A stretch of DNA of 64,000 nucleotides, from NCBI GenBank assembly GCA_023853785.1, contig JAJIRX010000581.1:80073-144072 (forward strand). The letters are read 5' to 3'. The position numbers and the translations under genes were made by a program. The notes beneath the pieces were generated by a model. It saw nothing but the letters and a program-made list of their open reading frames with translations, ran no database searches and was not told the DNA's origin. Positions 1-11,883 of this stretch are shown here, one piece after another (the stretch's first letter is position 1; every line of letters starts with the position of its first letter). The DNA comes from Psilocybe azurescens. Lineage: Eukaryota > Basidiomycota > Agaricomycetes > Agaricales > Agrocybaceae.

Positions 1-1075
1 TAAATAATAACGTTCATTCACGCACAATGGAACAAACTGTGCCTGAGAAACCCTCGATAGAATACAACAACTCTATTTATTGGTGGCCAGATGGCGGCGG
101 GCGACAAATTTAAACCTGTTCACGACCATCATGATTTCATCGTGACTGAATGGGGTATGTTCACAAATATACGCACCTCGAGGCTCGTAAGCTCTTTCGT
201 CACTCAAATTACGCCTGCCTTACTTATAACTGTGGTGGGGGAAGAAGGACGAGGGTGGAGCGGAAACCAGAGGGAAAGCGGAAGTAGTGTGCGGGCGCGG
301 CTCGGCGCTATGTTGTTTGATGATCCCAAGCTTTTCTACTTTTAACATTCAACCGCAAGCACCATTTAGCGCTTCATGAACCTGTGAAGCACTACAAAAC
401 TCAATAACCAGTTATGATGATTCCTGGCTTCGAAGTTCGAAAGATTACCTCTTCTAGCTTCTAATTCAGATAATATTGACACCGCGGAGTTTTGCTGTAG
501 TGCCAGCTCGTCATTGGTGAGTAATTTGCCCTCTTCTAGACCAGAGAGATATCCCAGCTATAACATCTCTTTCACATCGCGCAGGTGCCATGTTAGATTG
601 AACTGCAGAGTCCTGAAGCACTATAAAGGCCTGAATGCCCTACCTGAGCGTCATATATGCGGCCTAAGTAGGTCTTATCGAGACGACTCAGACAGGCATC
701 AGACACTCTACTCTGCTATTTGCAAGGAATTACTGGTCGGATAACAACAAGTGCGATTAGCTGCCATTGCACGTCGTCACGGTCATGAAAGCTAGATTGC
801 TCGCTCAGCGACAAAGAGTTGATGTCGTGCGTTGCAATCTATACTCTAGAACTTCGGACGACTACCCACAGATCTGTGTTGACCGGACTCTGCTCTCGAA
901 GGCTCGAGGCTCGACCCTAACGCCTCGTTTTCACTTGTCGGCTTCTTAACAAAGGTGAGTACTTAGTACACACTTCCTGTGAGACTGTTGATAGATGAGA
1001 TAACACAAGTGAATAGGTGATGATATGGCATGTTATAGTGTGGTAATAGGGTGTCGATCGACGTCTTTCAACTTC
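1..1075. other. 5' flank without a supported gene
   Basis: Only short open frames without splice support or a recognisable domain are seen here. The right edge is the 3' flank of the minus-strand secreted-protein gene that ends at 1076. Confidence 0.5.
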
Positions 1076-1938
1076 TTATTCGCAATCAAAATAGTTCCCC
1101 GGAATGACATCAGGGCATCCCAAGGTATCTACCAGAAGTTCAACGCCGGAAAAGATAACTAAACAAGGGATTCACCTTTATCAGTAGGACAATCGTCTGG
1201 ATCATCGCAACATCTTATACATGCTCTCGGGCCTGCTGGTTCAAGCAATTCCACGTAGTGGTTGTATCTAGAACCATCAAGTCAACACAAATTGTGGTCC
1301 TGGCCGTGAACAAAACCAACTTACCCAGTACACACACTTCCTGCCGGATTCCCATTTCCTTCCGATCCACCGCTTGAATCATACTGCCCTCCCGAATCAT
1401 GGGGATCTATCCTGTCGAGCGTGTACGGGTCAATACAACCAGTGACTATCTGTATATTCAGCAAGCAAGTTCTGCTTAAAATGATACATGCTCACGCTGC
1501 ACATATCGCCCGCTTCCAATCCCAGTCGTATACTCCACATTGGTCCAGAAATTGTCAGCCAGGAGACCTTGCGCGTCGGATGAACGCCCCGCTGGCGAAC
1601 AATACACCGTCGTTCCTCCTGGATACTCGCTATCTCCCACATCGGTACTGGCGTCCCTATTATGAGACATGTGCATCAAAATCACGAAATCGCCTAGCAG
1701 CAACGCCCAAAATAAAAAAACTCGGCATACTTGGGAACAACGAGGCTGTCATGAATCTTTGGTCAGCTTTGTCCTTCGAGAACGGACGATGAGCAACGTA
1801 CCAATAACTATCCGCCCCATTTATGACGACTGTGTTATTGGGAGCGGTTCTTTTGCGCAAGCCAAGGGGGTTCGGTTTGGCAAAAGCTGCAGAGACGAGC
1901 AAGAGCATCACAAGAATCGAAGATGTCATTCCAACCAT
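1076..1938 (-). CDS. small secreted protein of a conserved Agaricomycete family
   Basis: The chosen ATG at 1938 opens a textbook signal peptide (MVGMTSSILVMLLLVSAAFA, then KPNPLGLRKR with a possible Kex2-type KR site). After an intron come family-like blocks: DVGDSEYPGGT, YCSPAGR, NFWTNVEYTTG, GRYVQ, then TGCIDPYTLDRIDPHDSGGQ, a YNHYVELLEPAGPRACIRCC exon and a last exon with CPDVIPGNYFDCE and a TAA stop. At least three introns are needed. The many Cys and the fixed Gly/Tyr blocks resemble extracellular fungal proteins usually annotated only as hypothetical; I know no function for them. The first intron cannot be closed in frame with the visible acceptor (one base off near 1700), so the exon 1/2 junction is uncertain. 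An in-frame extension to 2022 lacks an ATG and was not used. Confidence 0.72.
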
Positions 1939-4824
1939 CGCCACTACCAGTAGTGCCTTACGAAATGGATTATCTATTAAGCGATGTCGTTTATTTGACC
2001 TGAGCGATTGATGCACACTCAACCACGGTTATAGATGATAACAGAAGAAGAATAAAGGTGAGAATTCGGTCCGACCAGAGACTATTCCGCTAGAAGCGAG
2101 TCTTTGTCGATCGACGCTTGTCAACCACACGCGTCGCGTACGATAACATTCCGAGCCTCAAATATGGTTATGATCGGAATGGTGTTTAAAATTGGATACA
2201 TAGGCAGATATTTATGGACCCACACTAAACCGTGAATGATTGCTTTTCGGCGCGTGCCGTCCAGGTATTTTCAGCGCACCGGCGGCGGAGTTCGCTCTTA
2301 TTCAAGTACGTGAACGTGGTTCATTTCGAATTCTATGAATATCCCCTCGCGTATCGCTCTGCTCAACCAGCAACTTGCGCAATATTATATTAGATTCCCG
2401 GGCGATTTTCGCGTACATGTCAAGTGCACTTCGAAAATCTTTTGAGAATGCTGTCAGAGTAGTTTGGCCCTTCGAGGCGCGTTTTATATAGCCCAGTAGA
2501 CATCGCTTCAGCTTGAATACTAAAATATGGCACGGACAATACCAGAATATCTGTAAAGATCAATTTCGGTGAATTACATGGCATCGAGCTCTCTTCCTCC
2601 TGATCAACATTTGATTGGACTAGCCTCGGTAAACTCCCTGGCGGTGAGAATTTATAAGCGCCCACAAATTGAAACTGATCTATCCATCTCACACTCATCC
2701 TTCTTATGGTCGATTTTGATTAAAACGCGCTATGATCACATTACTTCTTGATAGATGTCATTAGGTCCGCTCATTTTGTGCTCTGGTAGGAAGTGATAAA
2801 AAAGCACCGAAGTCAGGATATTTCGTTGCATGCTTTTCTGGGAACAGATGAGAAGTATGGAGCACACGGCAAGTTTTCAATGAATTTAGTCGCCGATCGG
2901 AGTGAGGGCATTCAACAGATCGACGACTGTGAACAAACACGACCATATTCTTTCCGAAAAGATATATAAACCCTCCTTCGATCTTGCTTTCTCCCGCTCC
3001 ACCACCATCTCGATCCTACCCCGGTCATTGCTCGCACTCAGAGGCGAGCGATATTCACTATAGGGCGATATAATTACTTGCACTGATACTCGACGCAAAC
3101 TCGAGTATTGCCTTCATCTGATATGGCGCATATAGTCGGCTGTGTCGCATCTTCTCGCCGTCGGAGACACACAACGTGGGCGGTGTTAGGCGTGTATCCA
3201 CAATGTTCGCCTTCGAACTCTTGACTCAGTCCACTTCAATTCACAGTGAGCCTTTATTATTTTAATGCCAAACATCCATTCAACGTTGTGACCAGAGCTC
3301 GCCAACGCCCTGCCTTTTCCATTTTGAGCTTACATTATTTTCCAACTATTCATCGCCTATAAAGCTAATCACCGCGCATATAGTCGCTCAGAAAGGTGAT
3401 TCAATTGATTCACGACCAAAACTATACGCCATCTGACTCAATCACTGATTCTGGCTGATATTTTGGTATCTTGATCGCTCCCACGGAGTCCCACCAGCTG
3501 GGCCTGTGGCTGACTTCTCGAAAGTTCCGGTATCTGCAAGCACAAACCTCGGTGGACAGTTCCGACATAGAGTGGTTGAGTTGGTCGGCGTGGTCAAAGT
3601 CCATAGATAAATGGTCTCTCCCTTCCTTTCGGCATGCTCTCATGACCACTGGGAAGTGGGGTACGTCGATCTTCCTGCTTATACTGCCCAACCCCCATAG
3701 ATAACCGCCCCTGGCTTCCTTCCCTATCAAGACCTGCGAAGGTTGCGTCCCTTGTGATGACAAAGTCCTCATATGATCAATTTTATTCTTGTTATATAAC
3801 GATAGGTCTACTTGTATCTATCTGCAGCACTACGGCTTCGCCTGAAGTGATGTTCCAACTATACAACCCTCCTCTATGTGGCTGTCATTCCGAGGACCCG
3901 AGAAATTGATCTATATGAAGCGAACAAAACCTCACTACAAAGAAGGAAATAAAATACAAGGTATAAATGAAAAATCCACACACAAAAAATGAAGAGAACT
4001 TACAGGATCCATAATCTTCAAAACAGGAGACATTTATGGCTATCAAGATCCAGAAATAATTCAGGTACAACACCAGTGTTGTTCCAGATTAATTTCCTAC
4101 CACTGCAAAGAGAATAGAAGACATTTAGTAGGTCACTTCTTCTTTTCGGAAAGTCCATGTTAGATTCATAGCAAGGCATTACACATCGATGTTATTGGAA
4201 AGTTGTACAGTCCTTTGCATTTAGCTGTCTATAAATAGCACTCATTTATCGTCGTCATGATCAGCGCGACGTCATTGGCGTCATAAGCTTTTTGAATAGC
4301 ACGTGACTATCATTAAAAATTGGTACCGTCTTATTTTGGCTACGTGGATTCTGGAAGCGGGAAAGAGAGTGCTTGAAATATATGTATCTACAGATCTTGT
4401 TCATTGTATGAAATACGCAGTGAAAATGTGATAACAATTAGACCCGATAGTATATTCTACATTCTCCGAAATGACCTTTCAAAGATCGTCGCCAAGATCT
4501 GTAACCACAGTGATCTGATAACAGGCGAGATACTCTAGCACCCTGAGCTCTGGTGAAATCTTCATTACGAGGCATCGACTCGTTTATTATGCTTTGCGAG
4601 GCGCGTGTGTTCTCGACAGCAATTAAAAGCTTCAAGCAGAGCAGGGTATTTATTGTTAATGACGATCACAAGCCACGCAGTGATCTGCAAACCTGTCAGA
4701 AGGCATTGAAACAGCGGTTCTATCTTAAATAGTGATGACGAAAACCTACCCAAAAAGAAATGGGAAAAAATGAAATGAAATGAGTCTTTATATAGACTAA
4801 ATTGGTCAAGAACAGTGTTCAGCT
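1939..4824. other. long intergenic stretch, no supported gene
   Basis: Several open frames of 60-116 codons exist, the longest on the minus strand at 3422-3772. None shows recognisable motifs, spliceable continuations or a paralog in the window. The 3,900-4,800 part is AT-rich. Confidence 0.45.
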
Positions 4825-5391
4825 CTATAAGCTGTCCATCCTGTGGGCCCTATGGATTTTCAGCCAAGTCTGTACAAAAGGAAAGAACCAAGCCAACACA
4901 CCTTTATTCTCCAGATACTTGTCCATCGCAGTGAACGCGCATCTCCTAATCTCTCTCTCTAGCAGCCACGCATCGTCGCACTGCACGACACCGCAATCGT
5001 GTAGCACGCAGATCGCTTCGAGAAACCACGTTCTTGAGCTAAACTCTGTCGATGCTTGCGTAGGTATAGCCACCGTCTTGAACATCGGCAACAGGCTGTC
5101 CTTCCCAACAACATCGTCGTATCCTCCCAAGAACCCGACATCTGCGAGACGCAGGATGGCTACCACGAGCGGGGAGGATATGACACCCTGCTTCTCGACC
5201 TCAAACTTCCATAAGCCCACCGAATCCGTGTCTACGACATGGAACATAGTCCCAGTAGTGCCGATCGGCGACACTGCGGGGTTGGGCACGAAGAATGCCC
5301 AATTCCAGGATGCGAGCTCACCGCGATAGGTGAGCACGGCGTACAGCAGCCCCGGCTCAAGCTCTTCTGCGTTGAGAGGGGTGTGTGGCAT
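4825..5391 (-). CDS. conserved hypothetical protein, 188 aa, intronless
   Basis: A single uninterrupted frame runs from ATG (5391) to the stop at 4825. The N-terminal half has an aromatic pattern (LLYAVLTYRGELASWNWAFF, then VPNP and MFHVVD) like small fungal proteins that open with a LY-x-AL-x-R / HWA-type core. The C-terminal half is helical with several Trp and Cys (FLEAICVLHDCGVVQCDDAW, CAFTAMDKYLENKG, FVQTWLKIH). There is no signal peptide or membrane span, so it is probably cytosolic. It is one of the few genes here with no intron and no frame break. I do not recognise a catalytic motif and assign no function. Confidence 0.75.
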   Translation of the reverse strand: MPHTPLNAEELEPGLLYAVLTYRGELASWNWAFFVPNPAVSPIGTTGTMFHVVDTDSVGLWKFEVEKQGVISSPLVVAILRLADVGFLGGYDDVVGKDSLLPMFKTVAIPTQASTEFSSRTWFLEAICVLHDCGVVQCDDAWLLEREIRRCAFTAMDKYLENKGVLAWFFPFVQTWLKIHRAHRMDSL

Positions 5392-5979
5392 CTGGAGTTT
5401 CAGGAGAGTCTGGCATTGTGTAGTTCAGATAGTCCAGGATCAAGAGAGGTAGATACCATGAAATCACGCGTTCCAGACGCGTGCACAAGACCAAATTAAC
5501 TCGTTTGCCATATATAGCAACCTCGGAGTGTGCTCTAGAAGTTTCCAAGAAATTTCACGAAAACTCGAGGAAAGCTAGGAATATTAGGAAGCCCTGAATA
5601 GAGCCTTGAGAACAAGATGTGGGGTTTGCCCAGTGAGAAAAAACCCCAGTTTGTGATGGGAGGCAAGGGTATCTACAAAAACTTGGCGTAAGATCTAATC
5701 TAATCAGCGCGTTAGACAGTCTTATCACTCTTTCAAGCTCAGAATCTGCTTGTAAGGATGGCAAAATATTAAAGGAGCCCCTGTGAGACCTATGTAGCAT
5801 CTTTGTGGCAGTCGATGAAGATTCTCTTACTTATAGGGATTCGTGACACCCCCGAGAAACGTAGAAATCCATGTGCTCAAAATATACTCCGATAAAATTA
5901 TATAAGTAGAAGGGATGTATATGGGATGTTGACGACGAAGACGAGCTAAAAATTTGGTTCCATTCACCCGCAGTCCCTC
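5392..5979. other. intergenic region between the 188-aa gene and MFS1
   Basis: This is the 5' flank of the 188-aa gene and the 3' flank of the first MFS gene. No coding or repeat structure is evident. Confidence 0.45.
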
Positions 5980-8488
5980 TCATCGGGCATGAAGTCTGGT
6001 CTGTTCGTCGGAGTTCCTCCTCATAACCTGTGCGGCCGCTGCGCTTGCTTTCGCCATATTCTGCTGTCGGCTCTGTGATTTACGACCATATTCGCTGCTC
6101 ATCCTGATCCTCTTGCCGTATATCCACAGAAGAAAGGGCCTATTCATTCGAGAAAGTCAGAAAAGATAACCACAGCGGGCTGAAACAATAGTCTTACGCA
6201 GGACACCCGAGCCCGATTGCCAGACACGCCAATATTGTGTCTCCTTTACCATAACCTAGTTTGTGATACATTGCTGGTGCAAATAAGGGGGAATCCAAAT
6301 CCCGCTAGAGACCTTAGAAAGGACACTGCGGCAAGAGCTAAGAGACACAAGCATTGAACATCCATTGATAGATAACAGGTAAAAATTGAAATACCTACCT
6401 GATGCAGCGTAGAGCGTGAACGAATCGATGACATACGTTTGCATGGACTGAAAAACGAGAACCATTCCCGAACCGACGCATGCGATACCCTTTTCAAATT
6501 TCAGCAACCCTCCTCGAAAGAGGGAAGAATAAGAGAAATCACTCACGACGTCGGTCGCAATCCAATGCAATCTCTGCTGGGACGACCACCCAGTCAAAAA
6601 CAATCCAAAAGGAAGAAGAATCGTCCCAGGAAACAAGGAGGCTAATATAGGAATCAATTGACCATACAATCGAAAGTTTATATGTACACTTACGAAGCCT
6701 AAACTCAGGCTCGCCTACTCCATCGTTTTTGGTTTTGAAGTGCTTATACACTCGATCTAGGACTCGAGCGTTAATTTGGGAAGTCAGCGTCAATCCGACG
6801 CCGAGAGCGATATAATTCAACCCTGCTATTCCAGGGCGCTCTCGATAAACCTCCGTAAAGATCAACGGCATGGTTGTCAGAAACACTAGCCCTGAGGTCA
6901 ATCCTTTGTAGAACACAGAAAAAGACGAAACGTACGATAAAATATCCCATAGACGAACGCCATGTATATTCCGATGACTTGGATGATCGGCTCTTTTACG
7001 AAGAGAAGAAATGGGCGAGTCAACGCCTTCCTGAATATAGCTTTCCACCTGCAAAACTTCTGTGAGAAGAGACGATAGAACAACTTATAGCTTAGCTTAC
7101 GACCGGTCATTGTTTAAATCATACACTGTTCGTACCTCCTTGTACGGGCTTTTTCTAGATCGAGGTTCTTACACATCTCACTAGCCTTTCTGTCGAGTAA
7201 TAACGGGGCGTATGCTAACCGAACCTATCATGAATACGACACCATCTAAGATTAAATAGAAACGTACTTTCGCGCAGATATATTAGACCGATGGCCTGAA
7301 TGACAGCATCGGCAATGCTTGTCGACCAAAATACCCATCTCCACGTTGTACGTTCAGCTATCCTAGATTGATATATGAAAGGTAAGAGTTTAATGCTCAA
7401 TCCAATATGAGTTTAATACTAACCAACCTCCGCAGATAGGACCTACCACAGGCCCCAGAAGAGGAGCGAGGGAGTATATTGCTATAGCTCTCCCTCTTTC
7501 CTCCGGTGCCCACATATCCCCCAATACACCACCTCCGACCTGGATATGTAAATACGTTTATTAAAATTGCTAAGTGGAAAGACACACGGATAATGGGGCA
7601 CTTCCTCCAATGCCAGACAGGAAGCGAAAGGCGATAAGTTGACTGCGATTTTGAGCAAACCCACAGCCCAAGTTCCACGCTAAATAAACGTAACTTTCAG
7701 ACTCGTAAAATGGTGGTCGTATTGCCATATTTACCAAAGAAAAACAGGTTCGCAAGCTGAAGCACCCTAGACCGACCGTATATCTCGCTCAATGGTCCTA
7801 GAAACTAAAAGCTATTAGTTCTTTTGATAACAATTTCAGATAATAAAATGCGTACCAATGGCCCAACGGCTTTGTGTTTCAGAAGGTTAATAAATGCACG
7901 AGAAGCTCGACGCTGTGGCAAACGTACCATATCCCAAAATGAAGACGCTGATGGTCATCGCCAAAAGCGCCGTACTCCGTATTCCAAACTCGGCTGCGAT
8001 TTGTTCAGTAGCGGGGGCGACCATGGATGATGCCACCGGGGATATAAAGGTGAAGGAGGAAACCACGAGGGTAGAACTCCATTTCTTCTTATAACTCCAA
8101 CTATTTTTGGAGAAAGCACCAATAAATAACGCTGTTCTATGGATTCGAATGGTGTCCTGACATACTGTTTAGGATCTGCCTTATCATTCGGACCGTCCCA
8201 ATCAACCCAAAGAGTGTCTTTCCCCGACTCTCCATGCTCCATAGTACGCTCTCTGGTAACAAATTGCTCGAGTTCCTCTTCCGAGAAACCATCTATATCG
8301 TCGAGGAGCATGCTGCTGGGTCTCACAATTGCCTGGGGTTTATGTTGCGCCTCGGGCCTACGGTGCACCGATTCGCCTGCAGCGGTGGACGTAGAACCCG
8401 TATGCACAGAAAGAGTGTCGCTTTCGCTTTCGCTCGTACTTTCTTGCGCTGCACTGCTCCCGGTCGCTGAGTATGCTAAAGGCTCCAT
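5980..8488 (-). CDS. MFS drug:H+ antiporter (DHA1-type), paralog 1
   Basis: This is a predicted 12-span plasma-membrane transporter of the DHA1 (multidrug/polyamine) branch. Exon 1 starts at [10 protein letters not shown] and carries an acidic Ser-rich N-terminal tail ending in the DHA1 hallmark [14 protein letters not shown]. Then follow TM1 ([18 protein letters not shown]), a 14-nt microexon at 7856-7869, motif A ([12 protein letters not shown]), [20 protein letters not shown], the [19 protein letters not shown] loop, motif C ([16 protein letters not shown]), a central loop with LDLEKA, then [16 protein letters not shown] and the C-tail ending in EQTRLHAR. Two one-base frame breaks are needed: one near 7146-7148 in a G run (C on the coding strand) and an extra base near 6284. 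Either it is a broken copy or the sequence is wrong. It is the leftmost of three tandem paralogs, 241 bp from the next. Confidence 0.88.
7856..7869 (-). other. 14-nt microexon of MFS1
   Basis: It is flanked by AG on the intron side and GT after it. Splicing phase 1 in and phase 0 out restores GYAVGPL between TM2 and motif A. The same-size exon lies at the same place in both paralogs. Confidence 0.8.
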
Positions 8489-8729
8489 TGCGGTTTGGTT
8501 CGACTCAGAAACCACGAAGTTCTTGATGACCCTCTCCTGATCTAAAAATAGATTAAACACAAATGACCTCAGATGAGCCCAGTCGGGCAGCAAACTGGCG
8601 AGCCAGAGTTCATTTTCAGTTAATCGATAAATTTTTTTTAAAGAGGACATACTACATAATACGAACAATAATCCCTATCGCCCTGTGCGATATGAGGCCA
8701 AACGCCATCTACAGTGTGGGTAAGTAGTA

Positions 8730-11197
8730 CTAATTTGCTCCATCTTTTTCTACATGGCTGTTGCTGCGATTGGCAGTAGAGTCTATCGTTGAGCTTGCCG
8801 ACAGCGGTTGTTGGAGCTTCGGATTGGCTGCGTATCTGCTTCCCATTCTTATTGTTCTTCCATACTTCCATAGGAGAATCGGACTGCAATAGTGAAACGT
8901 CAAATGTGATGGCGACTAGAAAGAAACTACCTCCAACTTACGCTGGGCAACCTATTGCGATAGCTAAACAAGCTAAAATCGTATCTCCTTTACCATAACC
9001 AATTTTGGCGTACATCGCAGGCGAAAAAGGGGGAATCCAAAACCAGCTAGCGAACGCAGAGTGTTCACGGCCGCTAACGCTACGATCGAAGGTCTGAGAA
9101 TGAGAATGTACGAAGAATAGGGCCGGGCATACCAGAAGCTGCATGCAAGGTAAATGTGTCGACGACATAGGTCTGGACTCCTTGAAAGACAAGATTCGAC
9201 CCGGCACCAACGAATAAGTTTCCCTTCCATATTTTCTGAAATTAAGTGATGAACATCCAGCGCGATAGGTGTGGACGTACGATGTCGACTGCAATCCAGT
9301 GTATTTTTTCTGAGCCGACCACCCGCTCAATAACAGACCAAAAGGAACCAGCATAGATCCAAGGATGATCGTCGCTATACGGATTAAATCACTTCATGTT
9401 TCTTTTTAAGTAATTGAAATACTGACGAAGGCGAAACTCAGGCTCCCCAACACCGTTATTTTTGTTCTTGAAATAGATGTAGATACGATCGATATACCGG
9501 GCACTCGCTTGAGAAGAAAGCCATAACCCCAAGCCTAATGCGATATAGTGGAGGCCCCCGGCACCAGGACCCTCGTTGTATATGCCGCTAAATATAATAG
9601 GCGCACTAGTGAGGAATACTAGTAGTACACATGTTCTCAATTATCAAACAAAACGAAACAGAAAGATAATAGTAATATTCACGCACTATAAAATATCCCA
9701 TACACAAACGCCATGTATAATCCAAGGATCTGGACAATACTCTCGTACGCAAATAGCCGGAAAGGTCGCGTCAATGCTTTTCTAAATATATTCTTCCATC
9801 TGAGACGATCATTAGCACTGTATAGCAGGCTGAGCTCAATTCTGGGAGCCTTACGTTCGTTCTTCAGAGGACTCGAAAATTGTCCGCACTATTTTATGCG
9901 GCCCGGTTTCAAGATCGAATCTTTTTCGTATCTGGTTTGCTTTTTGCTCAAGCAAGAATGGTGCATAAGCTAAATACGTCAATACGTTAATAATGAACAT
10001 TTACGGGGGCTGACGGAAACGTACATTCTCGAAGGTAGAATAGTCCAGTTATTTGCACTACAACATCTACTAAACTTGTTGACCAAAAGACCCATCGCCA
10101 AGTTGACCTCTCAGCGATCCTAATCAGTAGGCAATCCTCATTAGTATAATGCAAGCTGTAAAGGTTCACTGAATTGCATTATTTGTTACTAACCATCCTC
10201 CACACACAGGTCCTATAGCTGGTCCTAACAGCGGTGCCAGTGAATATACCGCAATAGCCTTACCCCTCTCTTCTGGAAGCCATATATCGCCAAGAACCCC
10301 TCCACCGATCTTACCATATGATAAAAAATCAGCCCACGGAAATATGGCCATTTGTGAAGCTTAAAGACTCACAGCAAGCGGTGCCCCTCCGCCGAGTCCA
10401 GCCAGAAATCGAAAAACAAGTAATTGTGTTTTACTTGTAGAAAACCCGCACCCCGTGTTCCAGGCTATATACAAAGAATGCACAAGCATCACATAAGCGT
10501 ATCAGAAAAAAAATGACAATCAGGTATGGAAATTTACCTAGATAAAATAGATAGGATAATTGCAGGACTCGGGTGCGGCCGAATATCTCGCTGAGAGGTC
10601 CTATAAACTACAATAATGCCCGTCAGATATATCTCAGACGCCAAAGAATAAATAAAAACGATGATGAAGGTACGCACCAAAGGACCCGCAGCTGGCAAAG
10701 AGAAATTCAAATTCAAATTCAAATTGCAACCAAAGCGTGGCTAAAAATAGAACAAGAAAATACCCACCATATCCCAGCAGAAAAACGCTAGTCGTCATAG
10801 CTATAAGCACGTTGCTCGTTATTCCGAAGTTCTGAGCTACTTGGTCACTTGCAGGTGCAATCATAGACGACGAAACGGGTGAAATGAATGTGAAAGACGA
10901 AACAACTAGCGTCGCGACCCATTTCTTTCGGTATGGCCAACTAGGACATTGTCAGCTCGATTAAGGTGGCTTGGACTTCCGACAAGAGGCCATCGGCAAA
11001 ACTCACTTTTTCGGGTTTGAAGGGTCAGAAGGGCCATCCCAGTCAACCAAGAGCACCTCGCTATCTGTGATGGCTTTATCTCCGTCGCAAACGCGCTCTG
11101 CCCGTCTCTTTTCCGAGTTCGATCGTACTTGTCCCTCGGGTACACTTCCGGATCCCCTGATGGAATCTTGGGCACCCTTCTCTGCAGAACCGGGCAT
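8730..11197 (-). CDS. MFS drug:H+ antiporter (DHA1-type), paralog 2
   Basis: It has the same architecture as its neighbours. The N-tail begins [10 protein letters not shown] and ends in [16 protein letters not shown]1 block is [19 protein letters not shown] microexon lies at 10678-10691, followed by [32 protein letters not shown], motif C ([12 protein letters not shown]), [46 protein letters not shown], and a C-tail with [15 protein letters not shown] ending in a TAG at 8730. Two frame breaks are visible: a T6 run at 9304-9309 (A on the coding strand, apparently one short) just before the donor after VD, and an A5 run at 9024-9028 just after GFGFPLF. The ATG at 11197 is the first methionine in the frame; the open frame upstream has none. 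Confidence 0.88.
10678..10691 (-). other. 14-nt microexon of MFS2
   Basis: It is bounded by AG and GT on the minus strand and encodes the A-G-P-L core of GYAAGPL with the flanking codons. Its size and phases are identical to those in MFS1 and MFS3. Confidence 0.8.
10703..10726. repeat. AAATTC hexanucleotide microsatellite in an MFS2 intron
   Basis: Three perfect AAATTC copies plus one imperfect copy lie in the intron just upstream (transcript sense) of the MFS2 microexon, about 11 nt from its acceptor. Confidence 0.85.
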
Positions 11198-11883
11198 CGA
11201 AGATAATGCGTCTGCTTCACAAGAGTCGTTCAAGAGCGTGGTCTGCAGGCGGTAGCAAAGCTTCAAGAGAGTATAAAGGAATCCGACTTGTAGGTATTCC
11301 AACTGCTTTCAAAATCCTGTGAGGACACAGGCCTTGAAGCAATTATAGACTCCGGTACGAGGATAAATAAAAGTCGGACAGAGTATCCGCTTTATAGAAC
11401 CAGGTCGACTATCGATGACCTTATTTTGATGACTGATGAATAAGCGCGAGGGGCATGGAAAGTGTGAGTGAGTCATCTGAGAAGGATATGTTTCCGATCG
11501 CCTGACCTGCCCATTGCATGCAGAAAGTACACCTCGAGGGGATTTGTGCTAAGCTGAAACTGGTATCTAAAGAGATGGACGTCGGAGCCGTTGGAATATT
11601 TTATATGTGCAGTCTCGGCCGATAGATGACTTTGACTTTCATCTTGTAATTTTTTCTTAGAAGTATCCCATCCAGCTCCACTGGCGTGAAAATTAAAAAT
11701 ATAACAATAACATTAGAGGCGGCCGTACATACGCCCAAAAGTCATAAAGTACATACTGCGAATATGTATACACCTTGTATTCCCCTGCGCTCTAAATCAG
11801 TTGAGCAAGTCCAAGTCCGTGCGAAAGCAATGCGACAGTGATTATCACGTTCTAAAGTAAACTGCAAGTCGTCGTATAAAATC
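11198..11883. other. intergenic region between MFS2 and MFS3
   Basis: This is presumably the MFS2 promoter plus the MFS3 3' UTR. No other gene is seen. Confidence 0.45.

Noticed and set aside
3422..3772. Minus-strand open frame of 116 codons with an ATG
   Set aside because: No recognisable motif, no splice context and no paralog; overlapping frames on the other strand are of similar length.
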